64,000 bases of DNA, from positions 1 through 64,000 of the forward strand of contig NZ_JAELTN010000015.1 in the NCBI RefSeq assembly GCF_016428855.1. Reading direction: 5' to 3'. This document shows, one piece after another, positions 1 to 8,754 of this stretch. The notes beneath the pieces were generated by a model. That model saw nothing but the letters and a program-made list of their open reading frames with translations. It was not told the DNA's origin and did not search any database. A program made the translations under genes and the position numbers. Source of the DNA: Pedobacter sp. ASV28. GTDB taxonomy: Bacteria > Bacteroidota > Bacteroidia > Sphingobacteriales > Sphingobacteriaceae. Each line of letters starts with the position of its first letter. Position 1 is the stretch's first letter.

Positions 1-40
1 ACGCAGGTCTCGTGGGCTCGGAGATGTGTATAAGAGACAG
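1..40. other. Illumina Nextera adapter remnant (artefact)
   Basis: Bases 7-40 match the Nextera transposase read-2 adapter, ending in the 19-base mosaic end (AGATGTGTATAAGAGACAG). The six bases before it are also likely to be library sequence. This is an untrimmed read end, so the contig begins at about base 41 and anything read through this point is artificial. It is not a natural Tn5 or IS50 end, because the bases before the mosaic end are the synthetic sequencing handle. Confidence 0.97.
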
Positions 41-778
41 CTTCCAAACTGTAGCAAAGGCATATTTTATAAATAGAAAGGCTGATTCAAAAAAGCCTAA
101 TTTTTCACTCTCCCTTAAAATTTTCCAGGTATGGCTAACGGCTTTTAGTTTGTTGGAGGAAACTGAACCCTTCCTAATTCGATATAGCACTAAGGGCTCA
201 TTAATGCCATAACCACTAAATGGTTTTTTAAAAATGTCTAACCAAAAAATCCAATCTTCGTGACCAGCTTTTTTAAATTTTGTATCTCCAATTACGCTTT
301 TTAAAATTAATGAGGTAGAGAAAATGATCACATTGTGGGATAACAACTGTCTGTAATTTATGCTATATGGCACTTCGATTTTTCTCGAAATAATTGCTCC
401 AGCTTCATCAATCCTATTGTAGGCACAGAAAGTCATTGGGAGCAATTTTTCCTCCATGTAGCTTACCTGTTTCGCTAGTTTATCTATCAACCAAATATCA
501 TCGCTATCTAAAAAGGCAATGTATTTACCTGTAGCATTTTCTAGGCCTACATTTCTGGCATTAGAAACCCCACCATTTCGTTCCAGTTTAATTAGCTTGA
601 TATTGCTATGCTTTTGTACAAAAGCTTCAATTACTTTACAGGAATCATCTTTAGATTTGTCGTCCACAATAATTAATTCCCAATTACTGTAGGTTTGGTC
701 AATGACCGAATTGATGGTGGCTGTTATAAAGTTTGCCGAGTTATAACAGGGGATAATAATAGATATAAGAGGTTCCAA
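41..778 (-). CDS. Glycosyltransferase family 2, 3'-truncated at contig end
   Basis: On the minus strand a frame stays open from a TTG start at 776-778 to the adapter boundary, about 246 codons. It begins MEPLISIIIPCYNSANFI, the classic GT-A/GT2 nucleotide-binding start, and contains VDDKSKDDS, an RNGGVSNARNVG loop and FLDSDDIW with the metal-binding DXD near residues 88-91. It would transfer a sugar from a nucleotide-sugar donor to a growing surface polysaccharide at the cytoplasmic face. An in-frame TAA lies just upstream of the TTG and no ATG precedes it, so TTG is the likely start. The C-terminus is lost at the contig edge. It is divergent from the flippase at 867, which suggests one polysaccharide locus. 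Donor and acceptor cannot be told. Confidence 0.88.
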
Positions 779-866
779 TCCAAATTTATTTTAACATTAC
801 CAAAATAGGTATAAATTTCAAACATAAGTCGAATAAAAACGATTACTTTAGTAGAACTATTTATAT

Positions 867-2393
867 ATGGATAGAAGACGTTTTGTAATTAATCTGGTTT
901 CCAATTTCTTTAGCGCACTGTCGGGGGTTGGTATTTCGTTTTTTCTAACTCCCTATATTGTGGAGCACCTGGGTAAAGAGGCTTATGGTTTCTTCCCTTT
1001 GTCCAATAATTTTGTGATGTATGCTGGAATTATTACAACGGCGTTAAACTCTATGTCTAGTCGTTATATCACCATAAGCCTAGAAAAAAAAGACATCAAA
1101 GAAGTAAATACCTATTTTAACTCGGTATTATTTGGCAATATTCTTATTTCCATAGGCTTTGTTCTAGTCAGTGCAGTATTCTGCTTTTTCATTGACCGCA
1201 TACTTGATATCCCTGGTAATCTATTGTATGATGTCCGCTTGCTGTTTATCTTTATATTTATAAGTTTGATTATCAATGTGTCATCTGCCGTGTTTTCGGT
1301 AACTGCCTTTGCCCTAAATAGATTTGACAAACTGGCGTTCATCAACATTATCTCCAATGTTTTAAAGCTGGGCATTATCATTATTCTATTTTATTTTTTT
1401 ACGCCAAGGATCTATTTTCTGGGTGTAGTTACAGCGGTAACGGCCGTATATATATGTTATGCCAATTATAGGGTCACCAAGAAGCTGCTTCCAGAAGTGC
1501 AGATAGATTGGTCTTTTTTTTCTAGAAGTGCCTTATCTCTTATTGTAGGCTCTGGAATTTGGAATTCCATTATGGCCATGTCTAATGTGATCAATACGCA
1601 GTTGGATTTGTTGATCGCCAACCATTTTTTTAAGGCTTCCGGTATGGGGTTCCTGTCCTTAACAAAATTTATCCCCAACGCCATTTATATACTTCTTGGC
1701 ATAATTGTGCCCATATTTTTGCCAGAGATGTTAAAGGCCTACGCTCAAAATGACATGAGAAAACTGAAACTGAACCTAGATTTATCATTTAAAGCCATCT
1801 TTTTGGTGGTGTTGATGCCTTTAGCAGTTTTCTTTATTTATGGAGATGTGTTTTTTAAGCTATGGTTGCCCACCCAGGATTCTAAAGCCCTGCACATACT
1901 CTCCGTTATCACTTTGGTCCCCTTTATAGTGCATGGTACTATTGAAACGGTATATCATGTTTTTGTGATTACCAATAAACTTAAAATAGCATCTTTTTGG
2001 GGTATTTTTATTTCCATCCTCAACTTTATACTGGTGATCCTGCTATGCTTGTATAGCTCTCTAGGTGTATATGCCATACCGGTAGCCGCTTTGATCAGTG
2101 GGGTATTCAGTCATTTGACATTTACACCACTATACGCGGCCTATTGCCTGCAGGAAAGTAGATGGTATTTCTTTTTAAAGATGATAAAAGGCCTTTCTGG
2201 CTTCATTGTATTGATATTGATTACCTTCGGCTGGAGAAAGTTAAACTTGATAACGACAGATACCTGGCTGACTTTTATGGCCAACTGTTTTATTCTTGGC
2301 ATTATCTTATTGATCGTTACCCTATTCATGAAGTTTGATAAAGCCACTCGGACTGATGTCTATAAAAAACTGAAACAAAAAGTAAATTTATGA
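867..2393 (+). CDS. Wzx-type polysaccharide flippase (MATE/MOP superfamily)
   Basis: This is a 508-residue, very hydrophobic protein with about 12-14 predicted membrane segments, the normal size for polysaccharide-export (PST/Wzx) members of the MOP superfamily. The N-terminus (residues 1-60) has the family pattern of a short basic start, a glycine/serine-rich helix 1 and a TPYIVEHLGKEAYG loop. It is expected to flip undecaprenyl-linked oligosaccharide units across the inner membrane. Its stop overlaps the start of the GT32 gene by four bases (ATGA), so the two are translationally coupled. With the divergent GT2 it forms the end of a surface glycan cluster. O-antigen versus exopolysaccharide cannot be decided. 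Confidence 0.9.
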   Translation: MDRRRFVINLVSNFFSALSGVGISFFLTPYIVEHLGKEAYGFFPLSNNFVMYAGIITTALNSMSSRYITISLEKKDIKEVNTYFNSVLFGNILISIGFVLVSAVFCFFIDRILDIPGNLLYDVRLLFIFIFISLIINVSSAVFSVTAFALNRFDKLAFINIISNVLKLGIIIILFYFFTPRIYFLGVVTAVTAVYICYANYRVTKKLLPEVQIDWSFFSRSALSLIVGSGIWNSIMAMSNVINTQLDLLIANHFFKASGMGFLSLTKFIPNAIYILLGIIVPIFLPEMLKAYAQNDMRKLKLNLDLSFKAIFLVVLMPLAVFFIYGDVFFKLWLPTQDSKALHILSVITLVPFIVHGTIETVYHVFVITNKLKIASFWGIFISILNFILVILLCLYSSLGVYAIPVAALISGVFSHLTFTPLYAAYCLQESRWYFFLKMIKGLSGFIVLILITFGWRKLNLITTDTWLTFMANCFILGIILLIVTLFMKFDKATRTDVYKKLKQKVNL

Positions 2394-3127
2394 TACCTAA
2401 GATCATCCATTATTGTTGGTTTGGCAATGGAGAGATGCCCGAATTGGTGCTCAAGTGTTTAGAGTCGTGGAAAAAATACTTACCTGAATATGAGATTAGG
2501 AGATGGAGTGAGGAGAATTTCGGTATCAATGGATACCGTTTTGCTACTGAGGCCTATAAAGAGAGGAAGTTTGCTTTTGTGGCAGATGTGTGCCGCCTGC
2601 ATGCACTAAAGCAAATGGGCGGGGTGTATTTAGATACAGATGTAGAGTTTCTAAGGCCGTTAGATGACACTATACTCAATAATAAAGCTTTCACGGGTTT
2701 CGAGGATAACCTGCTGTTGTCTTCAGCTATTATGGGCAGTGAAAAGAATGGACAATGGATAAACGATCTGCTGTCTTATTATGAAGACAAAAGCTTCTAT
2801 TTAAAAGATGGAAGTTTGGATGTTAACCCTAATACCGAGATCATCACTGCTTTTATGAAAGATAAAAAGGAAGTGGTGATCAACAATACCTTCCAAAAGC
2901 TAGAAGACTATTGCACCATTTATCCGAGCGATTATTTCTGCCCGAAAAGCTGGAAGACATTAAAGATAAATACGAGCCCAAATACGTACTGCATACATCA
3001 TTTTGCAGGTTCTTGGATTCATAAAGAATTTAGTCTTATAGGCAAGATCGCCAATATTTTATTGGGGAAAAGAACTGCTGAGTTTTTATCTGAACGATAC
3101 CGAAAAATAAGAGCTAAAATTACTTAA
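2390..3127 (+). CDS. Glycosyltransferase family 32 (capsular/polysaccharide synthesis)
   Basis: The 245-residue protein starts MIPKIIHYCWFG, the signature of GT32 (DXD sugar-binding) enzymes. FVADVCRLHAL near residues 63-73 and GGVYLDTDVEF near 77-87 follow, with the catalytic DXD as D82-T-D84. GT32 enzymes transfer hexoses onto polysaccharide or glycolipid acceptors in the cytoplasm. It is coupled by a 4-base overlap to the flippase upstream and ends the cluster before a large hairpin (3155-3201). Length is normal and the frame is intact. Confidence 0.92.
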   Translation: MIPKIIHYCWFGNGEMPELVLKCLESWKKYLPEYEIRRWSEENFGINGYRFATEAYKERKFAFVADVCRLHALKQMGGVYLDTDVEFLRPLDDTILNNKAFTGFEDNLLLSSAIMGSEKNGQWINDLLSYYEDKSFYLKDGSLDVNPNTEIITAFMKDKKEVVINNTFQKLEDYCTIYPSDYFCPKSWKTLKINTSPNTYCIHHFAGSWIHKEFSLIGKIANILLGKRTAEFLSERYRKIRAKIT

Positions 3128-3154
3128 GGGAATCGGATTTAAATTTTTCGGGAT

Positions 3155-3201
3155 CGATTATTTACGGAAACTTCATTTCGCCGAAGCTCCGCAAATAATC
3201 G
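3155..3201. terminator. Long hairpin between convergent genes
   Basis: CGATTATTTACGG at 3155-3167 pairs with CCGCAAATAATCG at 3189-3201 with one A/C mismatch. An inner CTTC/GAAG stem (3171-3174 with 3183-3186) lies inside. T-rich and A-rich tracts flank it. It sits between the convergent GT32 and S9 peptidase genes, so a bidirectional terminator or a dispersed hairpin repeat both fit. Confidence 0.55.
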
Positions 3202-3274
3202 AAAAATGGTTGTTATCGCAACGTCAATAAAGGCTGGTCAGCATATTCAGCCACCTTAAAGTTTGTTCAAAAGC

Positions 3275-4993
3275 CTATTCTTTCTTTTGCTTTAAGTGCT
3301 TGTCTAAAAACTTTTCCATTGCACCGTAAAAATCGTATTGGTTGTTTTGGTTATGAAAACCATGCCCTTCGTCGTTTTTAACCATATACTCTACGTCTAC
3401 ACCCCTTGCTTTTAGGGCAGCTACCATTTGATCGCTTTCGGCCTTGTTTACCCTTGGGTCATTAGCGCCTTGCGCTATAAATAATGGTGTTTTTATTTTG
3501 TCGGTATGTAATGCAGGAGAAACTTCTGCTAGTAATAAGCTATCTTTCTTTGGGTTGCCTACCATTTCATGGAACTGGTCTAGGTAAGGTTTCCAGTAAG
3601 GAGGGATAGTGTTCATAAAAGTAAACATATTACTCACCCCTACGTAATCTACCGCTGCAGCATAAAGATCTGGTGTAAATGTGATGCCTGCTAGTGTTGC
3701 ATACCCTCCATAGCTTGCTCCATAAATAGCTATACGCTTGGGATCGGCAATTCCTTCTTTCTTTAAATATTCTACACCATCTGTAATGTCATTCTGCATT
3801 TTTTTGCCCCACTCCTTAAATGAAGCTTCCCAAAATTTTCTTCCATAGCCGGTACTTCCTCTGAAATTCATTTGTAGTACGGCATAACCCCTGTTGGCTA
3901 GAAATTGTACCTCCGGGTTAAAGTACCAACTGTCTCTTGCCCAAGGGCCGCCATGCGGATTAATAACTACAGGTAAGTTTTTAGCTTCTATCCCCAAGGG
4001 CAGGGTAAGATATCCATGTATTTCCAGTCCATCTCTCGATTTATAAGTAACGGGCTTGATATGGCTCATTTGTTTTTCATCTATCCACGGAAAAGGATTG
4101 GCTGCTTCTTTGGATTCCTTGGTTTTAAAGTCGTACAAATAGTATTTAGCGGGCAGTCTGTCATTGCCTATCCAAACTATGGCTTTGGTTCTGGCATCGT
4201 TATAGCTTATAATATCTGCCAAATAGCCCTCAAATTTTGCATCCAGCCCTTTTTGTATTTCTTCCCATTCTTTATCAAAAAAATGTTTCTCTGTCTTTTC
4301 TGCATCCCATGTGGCATTTACCAATACTTGTTTCTTCCTGTCGTAAAAAATGCCCGATAAATCGTAGTCTTTATTGCCGAAAATTTCTTTTACCTCTTTT
4401 TTGGCTGCTGGGTCATATTCTATCAGAGAGGTTTTGTCCCTGCCTATATTGCTAAGCACATAGATATTCTTATTGTCTTTATCAAAAGAAGAGGGAGAAA
4501 ATGATTCCCTAAAGGAGGTAGTAAGCAAAGGGGTGAAATTATCTTTGTCGCTATTTCGGTAATTCCATGTAATGTTTACCCCATCTGTTTTTGAGGCAAG
4601 ACGAATTATGCCGGCATTATCGGTAACCCAAGAGTCATAGTTCTCTTTGTTGTCAAATAACAAGGTCAGGGCACCGGTTTCAATATTGATGAGGTACGGG
4701 TCGAAATATTCCTTCACTCTTTTATTAATACCTACGATGAGCTCTTTCTCTCTGCCCGGAATTTCTGTTAAGGCATCAATAATGTCTGTTCTTATACCTG
4801 AAAAAGGAGTTAATGCTTTTAAAGCTGTACCATCAGCTTTAACAGAGAACAATTGGAAGTTTTCATCGCCTCCAATATCTTGTGCATAAACAATCCTATC
4901 GCCTTTCCAAAAATATCCACCAATACTTCTTAAGGTATCGCTGGTAACCCGAATGGCTGTGGTATCGTTTGCCTTTTGAACAAAAATGTTCAT
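3275..4993 (-). CDS. S9-family prolyl oligopeptidase-type peptidase, main ORF of a frameshifted gene
   Basis: The 572-residue frame has an N-terminal beta-propeller (WD40-like PD40 blades, about residues 1-300) and a C-terminal alpha/beta-hydrolase peptidase domain (about 320-572). The catalytic triad is visible: Ser427 in GASYGG, Asp512 in ANDPR and His544 in EGHGF. Such enzymes are periplasmic or surface di/oligopeptidases. The true N-terminus lies upstream in another frame: a lipoprotein signal (5061-5192) is continued by this frame only if one base is removed from the T6 run at 5067-5072, after which it reads KNGEKSTFRISPDGNYFSYR straight into this ORF. As written, the peptidase either starts internally without a signal or is inactive. 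The frameshift may be an assembly error. Confidence 0.9.
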   Translation of the reverse strand: MNIFVQKANDTTAIRVTSDTLRSIGGYFWKGDRIVYAQDIGGDENFQLFSVKADGTALKALTPFSGIRTDIIDALTEIPGREKELIVGINKRVKEYFDPYLINIETGALTLLFDNKENYDSWVTDNAGIIRLASKTDGVNITWNYRNSDKDNFTPLLTTSFRESFSPSSFDKDNKNIYVLSNIGRDKTSLIEYDPAAKKEVKEIFGNKDYDLSGIFYDRKKQVLVNATWDAEKTEKHFFDKEWEEIQKGLDAKFEGYLADIISYNDARTKAIVWIGNDRLPAKYYLYDFKTKESKEAANPFPWIDEKQMSHIKPVTYKSRDGLEIHGYLTLPLGIEAKNLPVVINPHGGPWARDSWYFNPEVQFLANRGYAVLQMNFRGSTGYGRKFWEASFKEWGKKMQNDITDGVEYLKKEGIADPKRIAIYGASYGGYATLAGITFTPDLYAAAVDYVGVSNMFTFMNTIPPYWKPYLDQFHEMVGNPKKDSLLLAEVSPALHTDKIKTPLFIAQGANDPRVNKAESDQMVAALKARGVDVEYMVKNDEGHGFHNQNNQYDFYGAMEKFLDKHLKQKKE

Positions 4994-5060
4994 CTTGCCT
5001 TTGTAGTCGGCACGGTAGCTAAAGTAATTACCGTCTGGAGAAATTCTAAAAGTACTCTTT

Positions 5061-5192
5061 TCACCATTTTTTGAAGAATGTGGAAAGGTCTAATAAAGGT
5101 GCGGGTGTTTCTTTTTCTTCATGTGATTTGCAGCCTGGCAGCAAATACAATATTGCGGCGATAAATGATATAATCAGCCCTATTTTTTTCAT
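5061..5192 (-). pseudogene. 5' fragment of the S9 peptidase gene (lipoprotein signal), frameshifted
   Basis: The minus strand reads MKKIGLIISFIAAILYLLPG then C-KSHEEKETPAPLLDLSTFFKKW and a stop. This is a textbook SPII signal with lipid-acceptor Cys21, directly followed by the expected propeller start in the next frame. A second in-frame ATG sits two codons upstream at 5198. The stop arises from six rather than five A residues (T6 at 5067-5072 on the plus strand). The pair 3275-5192 is best annotated as one interrupted gene. Confidence 0.75.
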
Positions 5193-5198
5193 CTGCAT

Positions 5199-5703
5199 AA
5201 AATTTTGTTTTTCATTAGTTTACATTGTTGTTCAATGGAATTTTTCAGTTTTGTTCATCACTTCAATGGCTTTCAAGAGCTCAGCCTGCATGGCTTCGGT
5301 TCAAGCTGCCTCGGCAGTTCAGTGGCAATGAAGCTGTCATGATTTTATTTCCTATAGGCTTTGCAAAAAGCATCATGCTTCATCACGCCTATTTTATTTA
5401 TATTTTTTGGCCATCAGGCCATGTTTGCTCTGGCCTGACCTTCAATATCAAATATAAAAAAACTTTCCAGAAATGAAAATTGTTATGTATTGAATATCAA
5501 AACTTTATGTGTGTTCTTTGCGAAAAAATATGATCTGTAAGTCCATGAAATAGATACATCGCAGATGGTTGGAATTACAGCAATCTGCTATGTGTGCTAC
5601 TTGACGGCCTTTCCCGCCTCATGTTGGGTATTGGGTTTTGAACGAATTTAAAGGTGTTGCTAGGGCTTTACAAAATGTATAATATGCCAGGCCATAATTC
5701 ACC
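5199..5703. other. Intergenic region without a supported gene
   Basis: About 500 bases lie between the end of tex (which runs leftwards) and the peptidase start. The small plus-strand frames here show no signal, domain or codon pattern. The only structure seen is a 7-bp stem TCAGGCC/GGCCTGA (5414-5420 with 5432-5438, loop 11), which could end tex transcription. Confidence 0.5.
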
Positions 5704-8010
5704 TTATTTAAACATCCCTTTCAGTTTAGCCAATTTTGCCTGTAAATCCCCATCAACCTCTTTTTCTTTTTTTGGAGAATGTGGATTGAATTGCTTTTTT
5801 GCCGGTTCATTGCTATCTCGTTTCTGCTCGTTGTTTCTTTCCCCTTGCTCCTTATTCCTGGGGCCTTGTTCTTTGCTCCTAACTATCCCTTCTTCCTTCA
5901 TCGATAAAGAAATACGTTTGCGTGCTACATCAATATCGGTGACAGTAACCTGTACCACTTGACTTACCTTGACCACTTCATTTGGATTAGCGACGAATCT
6001 GTTGGCCAGTTGACTGGTATGCACCAAACCATCTTGATGAACGCCGATATCCACAAAAGCACCGAAGTTGGTAATGTTGGTTACAATGCCCTTTAACTTC
6101 ATTCCCTTTCTCAGATCGTCAATACTATTTACACCATCCGCAAAGCTAAAAGCTTCAAATTGTTCACGGGGATCGCGGCCAGGTTTGGCTAATTCTTTTA
6201 AGATATCTTGAAGGGTAGGCAGGCCAACCTCTCCACTCACATAGTGCTGTAGATTGAGCTGTTTTTGAAGGCTGATATCTTTTATTAATTGTGCTACAGA
6301 TACCCCCAGATCTTTGGCCATTCTGTTGACCAAATCATAGCGCTCTGGATGCACACCGCTACTGTCTAAGGGTTGTTCGGCATTACGTATGCGCAAAAAA
6401 CCTGCTGCCTGTTCAAAAGCTTTGTCGCCTAAACGGGGTACTTTTTTTAAGCTTTCACGGTTTTTAAATGCTCCATTCTTATTTCGGTAGTTGATGATGT
6501 TTTGTGCTAAACTTTCTCCCAATCCAGATACATAGGCTAAAATTTGTTTTGAAGCCGTGTTGAGTTCAACCCCAACGGCATTTACACAGCTCATTACCGT
6601 GTCATCTAAACTTTGTTGTAACTTATTTTGATCCACATCGTGCTGATATTGCCCTACGCCAATAGATTTGGGTTCTATTTTAACCAATTCTGCTAGCGGA
6701 TCCATTAGCCTGCGACCAATGGAAATAGCGCCACGAACGGTAACATCATGATCGGGGAATTCTTCTCTGGCCAAAGGCGATGCGGAATAAATTGAGGCAC
6801 CGCTTTCGTTTACCATGACCAAAGTAACGGAAAGCTTTAAGTTGCGTACAAATGTTTCGGTTTCTCTGCCTGCTGTTCCGTTGCCAATAGCGATGGCCTC
6901 AATCTCATATTTCTCACAGAGTTGGGTGATTTTCCACTCGGCATCTTTAACATTGCCTTGGCCCGTATGCGGATATATGGTCGTATTTTCTAGCAATGAA
7001 CCTTGTCTATCTAAACAAACAACCTTACAGCCTGTTCTAAACCCAGGGTCTATGGCCATTACATTTTTTTGACCCAAAGGAGCAGCCATTAGTAACTGAC
7101 GGGCATTGGCGGCAAAAACCCGGATGGCCTCCTCATCTGCTTTTTGTTTGATTAAGGCTCGCAGTTCTGTCTCCATGGCGGGCCGTAATAACCGTTTATA
7201 GCCATCTATTATGGCTAATTCTACCTGTCCACTGGCTGCATTATTAGCGCTGATAAAATGTTTTTCCAACAATTGGATCGCATCTTCATCGGGAGGGAGT
7301 ACATCAAGTTTTAATAACCCTTCATCTTCACCTCTTAACATGGCCAATACACGGTGAGAAGGGGCGCTTTTGGCACTTTCTTCCCATTCAAAATAATCTT
7401 TGTATTTAATGGCTTCCGCCTCTTTCCCTTTTGCCACAACAGTTTTATAAGTGGCCTTTTGTTCAAAGAATTTACGCATTTTGGTACGGGCTTCCACATC
7501 CTCGCTAATCATTTCTGCAATAATGTCTCTTGCTCCAGCCAGTGCTTGTTCTGCATTGTCCACACCTTTTTCTGCATTGATATATGCTTCTGCCTCATCT
7601 GTTATATCTATTCTGCTTTGCGCAAATAAACGTAAGGCTAGTGGTTCAAGTCCTTTCTCCCTCGCAACCGAAGCCTTGGTTTTGCGTTTGGGTTTATAGG
7701 GAAGATAGATGTCCTCCAAAATGGTCATTGTTTCAGCTTCATTTATTTTCTTTTCCAATTCTGGAGTTAGTTTCTCCAATTCGGTCAAAGATTTTAAGAT
7801 AGCTTCCCTACGTTTGTCGAGCTCTTTTAATTGTTGGGCTAGATCTCTAATTGCAGCAATCTGTACCTCATCTAAACTTCCGGTTAGCTCTTTACGATAA
7901 CGGGAGATAAAAGGGACGGTAGCACCTTCGTTCAAAAGACTTAAGGTGGCGCTAACTTGTTTGTTGTTAATCGTTAATGTCGAAGCAATGCGATGTATAT
8001 GATCAGTCAT
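5704..8010 (-). CDS. tex: Tex-family S1 RNA-binding transcription accessory protein
   Basis: The 768-residue protein has the full Tex order: N-terminal helical domain, YqgF-like RNase H-fold domain (AIDPGFRTGCKVVCLDR near residue 315), helix-hairpin-helix region (LGESLAQNIINYRNKNGAF near 490) and a C-terminal S1 domain (GIVTNITNFGAFVDIGVHQDGLVH, about 640-715). Tex binds RNA and affects transcription and RNA turnover in the cytoplasm. After the S1 domain comes a low-complexity charged tail rich in E, Q, N, R and K, longer than in many homologues. It starts at ATG 8008-8010, divergent from the lipoprotein at 8227. Confidence 0.95.
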   Translation of the reverse strand: MTDHIHRIASTLTINNKQVSATLSLLNEGATVPFISRYRKELTGSLDEVQIAAIRDLAQQLKELDKRREAILKSLTELEKLTPELEKKINEAETMTILEDIYLPYKPKRKTKASVAREKGLEPLALRLFAQSRIDITDEAEAYINAEKGVDNAEQALAGARDIIAEMISEDVEARTKMRKFFEQKATYKTVVAKGKEAEAIKYKDYFEWEESAKSAPSHRVLAMLRGEDEGLLKLDVLPPDEDAIQLLEKHFISANNAASGQVELAIIDGYKRLLRPAMETELRALIKQKADEEAIRVFAANARQLLMAAPLGQKNVMAIDPGFRTGCKVVCLDRQGSLLENTTIYPHTGQGNVKDAEWKITQLCEKYEIEAIAIGNGTAGRETETFVRNLKLSVTLVMVNESGASIYSASPLAREEFPDHDVTVRGAISIGRRLMDPLAELVKIEPKSIGVGQYQHDVDQNKLQQSLDDTVMSCVNAVGVELNTASKQILAYVSGLGESLAQNIINYRNKNGAFKNRESLKKVPRLGDKAFEQAAGFLRIRNAEQPLDSSGVHPERYDLVNRMAKDLGVSVAQLIKDISLQKQLNLQHYVSGEVGLPTLQDILKELAKPGRDPREQFEAFSFADGVNSIDDLRKGMKLKGIVTNITNFGAFVDIGVHQDGLVHTSQLANRFVANPNEVVKVSQVVQVTVTDIDVARKRISLSMKEEGIVRSKEQGPRNKEQGERNNEQKRDSNEPAKKQFNPHSPKKEKEVDGDLQAKLAKLKGMFK

Positions 8011-8226
8011 AATTAATTTAAAGAGGGCCTAAAATTAAAACTATTATATGAATTTATAGCACTATTGTTTGCCCTGATTTGAATAAGGGACATTTATAGC
8101 TTAAGGCGTGGCATAGCATGTTCGATGTTTGGTTTAGCTGGATAAAACGTATTCTTAAATAGAGTAACGGCATAGTGTTTGTTTTTCGAGGGATATTTAT
8201 GTGTAACCCTAACTAAAATTAAGATT

Positions 8227-8619
8227 ATGAAAAAGTTTAGAAAATTATTGGCCATCTCATCGTGTTTAATTGTATTAACCGTTCTTTTTTCTTGTAAGAA
8301 AGATAAGGATACGGATAAATCCCATGAAGTGGAATATAAAGTTATAGCATCATCAAACGCCACAATAAGTGCGGTTGTTCATACAAATGTTCAGGGCGAC
8401 GCTACAACATTGACCAGTATAGGAAGTAATACTTGGAGTGCCAAAGTAACGGTACAGGCCGGTGTTCAGGCCATTTCTTTGGGGGCTAATGCCATCGCCA
8501 CCGATGCTACTGGAACTTTGAGAATTCAGATCATAGTTGATGGAGTGGTGGTGAAGGAAAATACTTCATCTGGTCAAGCTTTAAGTGCTACAGCTGTGTA
8601 TTACACAATGAATAATTAG
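8227..8619 (+). CDS. Small SPII lipoprotein, MmpS-like beta-sandwich (tentative)
   Basis: The ATG at 8227 gives MKKFRKLLAISSCLIVLTVLFSC, a clear lipoprotein signal with Cys23, so this start is preferred to an earlier in-frame ATG at 8179. The mature part of about 108 residues is rich in T, S, V and A. It has the pattern EYKVIASS..A.ISAVVHTN..GD followed by LRIQIIVDGVVVKENTSSG, which resembles small MmpS-like or Ig-like accessory domains of Bacteroidota lipoproteins. No catalytic motif is seen. It stands alone and is followed by a strong terminator at 8641-8671. Confidence 0.75.
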   Translation: MKKFRKLLAISSCLIVLTVLFSCKKDKDTDKSHEVEYKVIASSNATISAVVHTNVQGDATTLTSIGSNTWSAKVTVQAGVQAISLGANAIATDATGTLRIQIIVDGVVVKENTSSGQALSATAVYYTMNN

Positions 8620-8640
8620 GGCTGATTTGAGCAGTTTGGG

Positions 8641-8671
8641 AACGCCATCTTTATATTGGATGGCGTTTTTT
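8641..8671 (+). terminator. Rho-independent terminator after the lipoprotein
   Basis: A perfect 9-bp stem AACGCCATC/GATGGCGTT (8641-8649 with 8659-8667, loop 9) runs into TTTTTT. This is the form expected for an intrinsic terminator 22 bases after the stop codon. Confidence 0.88.
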
Positions 8672-8737
8672 GTTTAATAAAAACCTCAAACCTATGTAAG
8701 GTCTCAATTGTTGGAAATTAAACGGAAATAGATTTTG

Positions 8738-8745
8738 TATCTTTG
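8738..8745 (+). promoter_or_regulatory. Candidate -7 box (TATCTTTG) of hflX
   Basis: TATCTTTG matches the Bacteroidota sigma-ABfr -7 consensus TAnnTTTG. A TTG at 8711-8713 is a possible -33 element, but the 24-base spacer is long. The box lies ten bases before the hflX ATG, so the mRNA leader would be very short. Confidence 0.5.
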
Positions 8746-8754
8746 TAAGATTAA

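Noticed and set aside
12..212. Plus-strand ORF starting in the adapter
   Set aside because: Its first codons are adapter sequence and the rest is antisense to the GT2 gene.
5071..5476. Two small plus-strand frames in the gap before the peptidase
   Set aside because: Codon pattern and composition are not protein-like and the first is antisense to the peptidase signal sequence.
8094..8363. Minus-strand ORF opposite the small lipoprotein
   Set aside because: It overlaps the start of a clear SPII lipoprotein on the other strand and shows no signal or domain.
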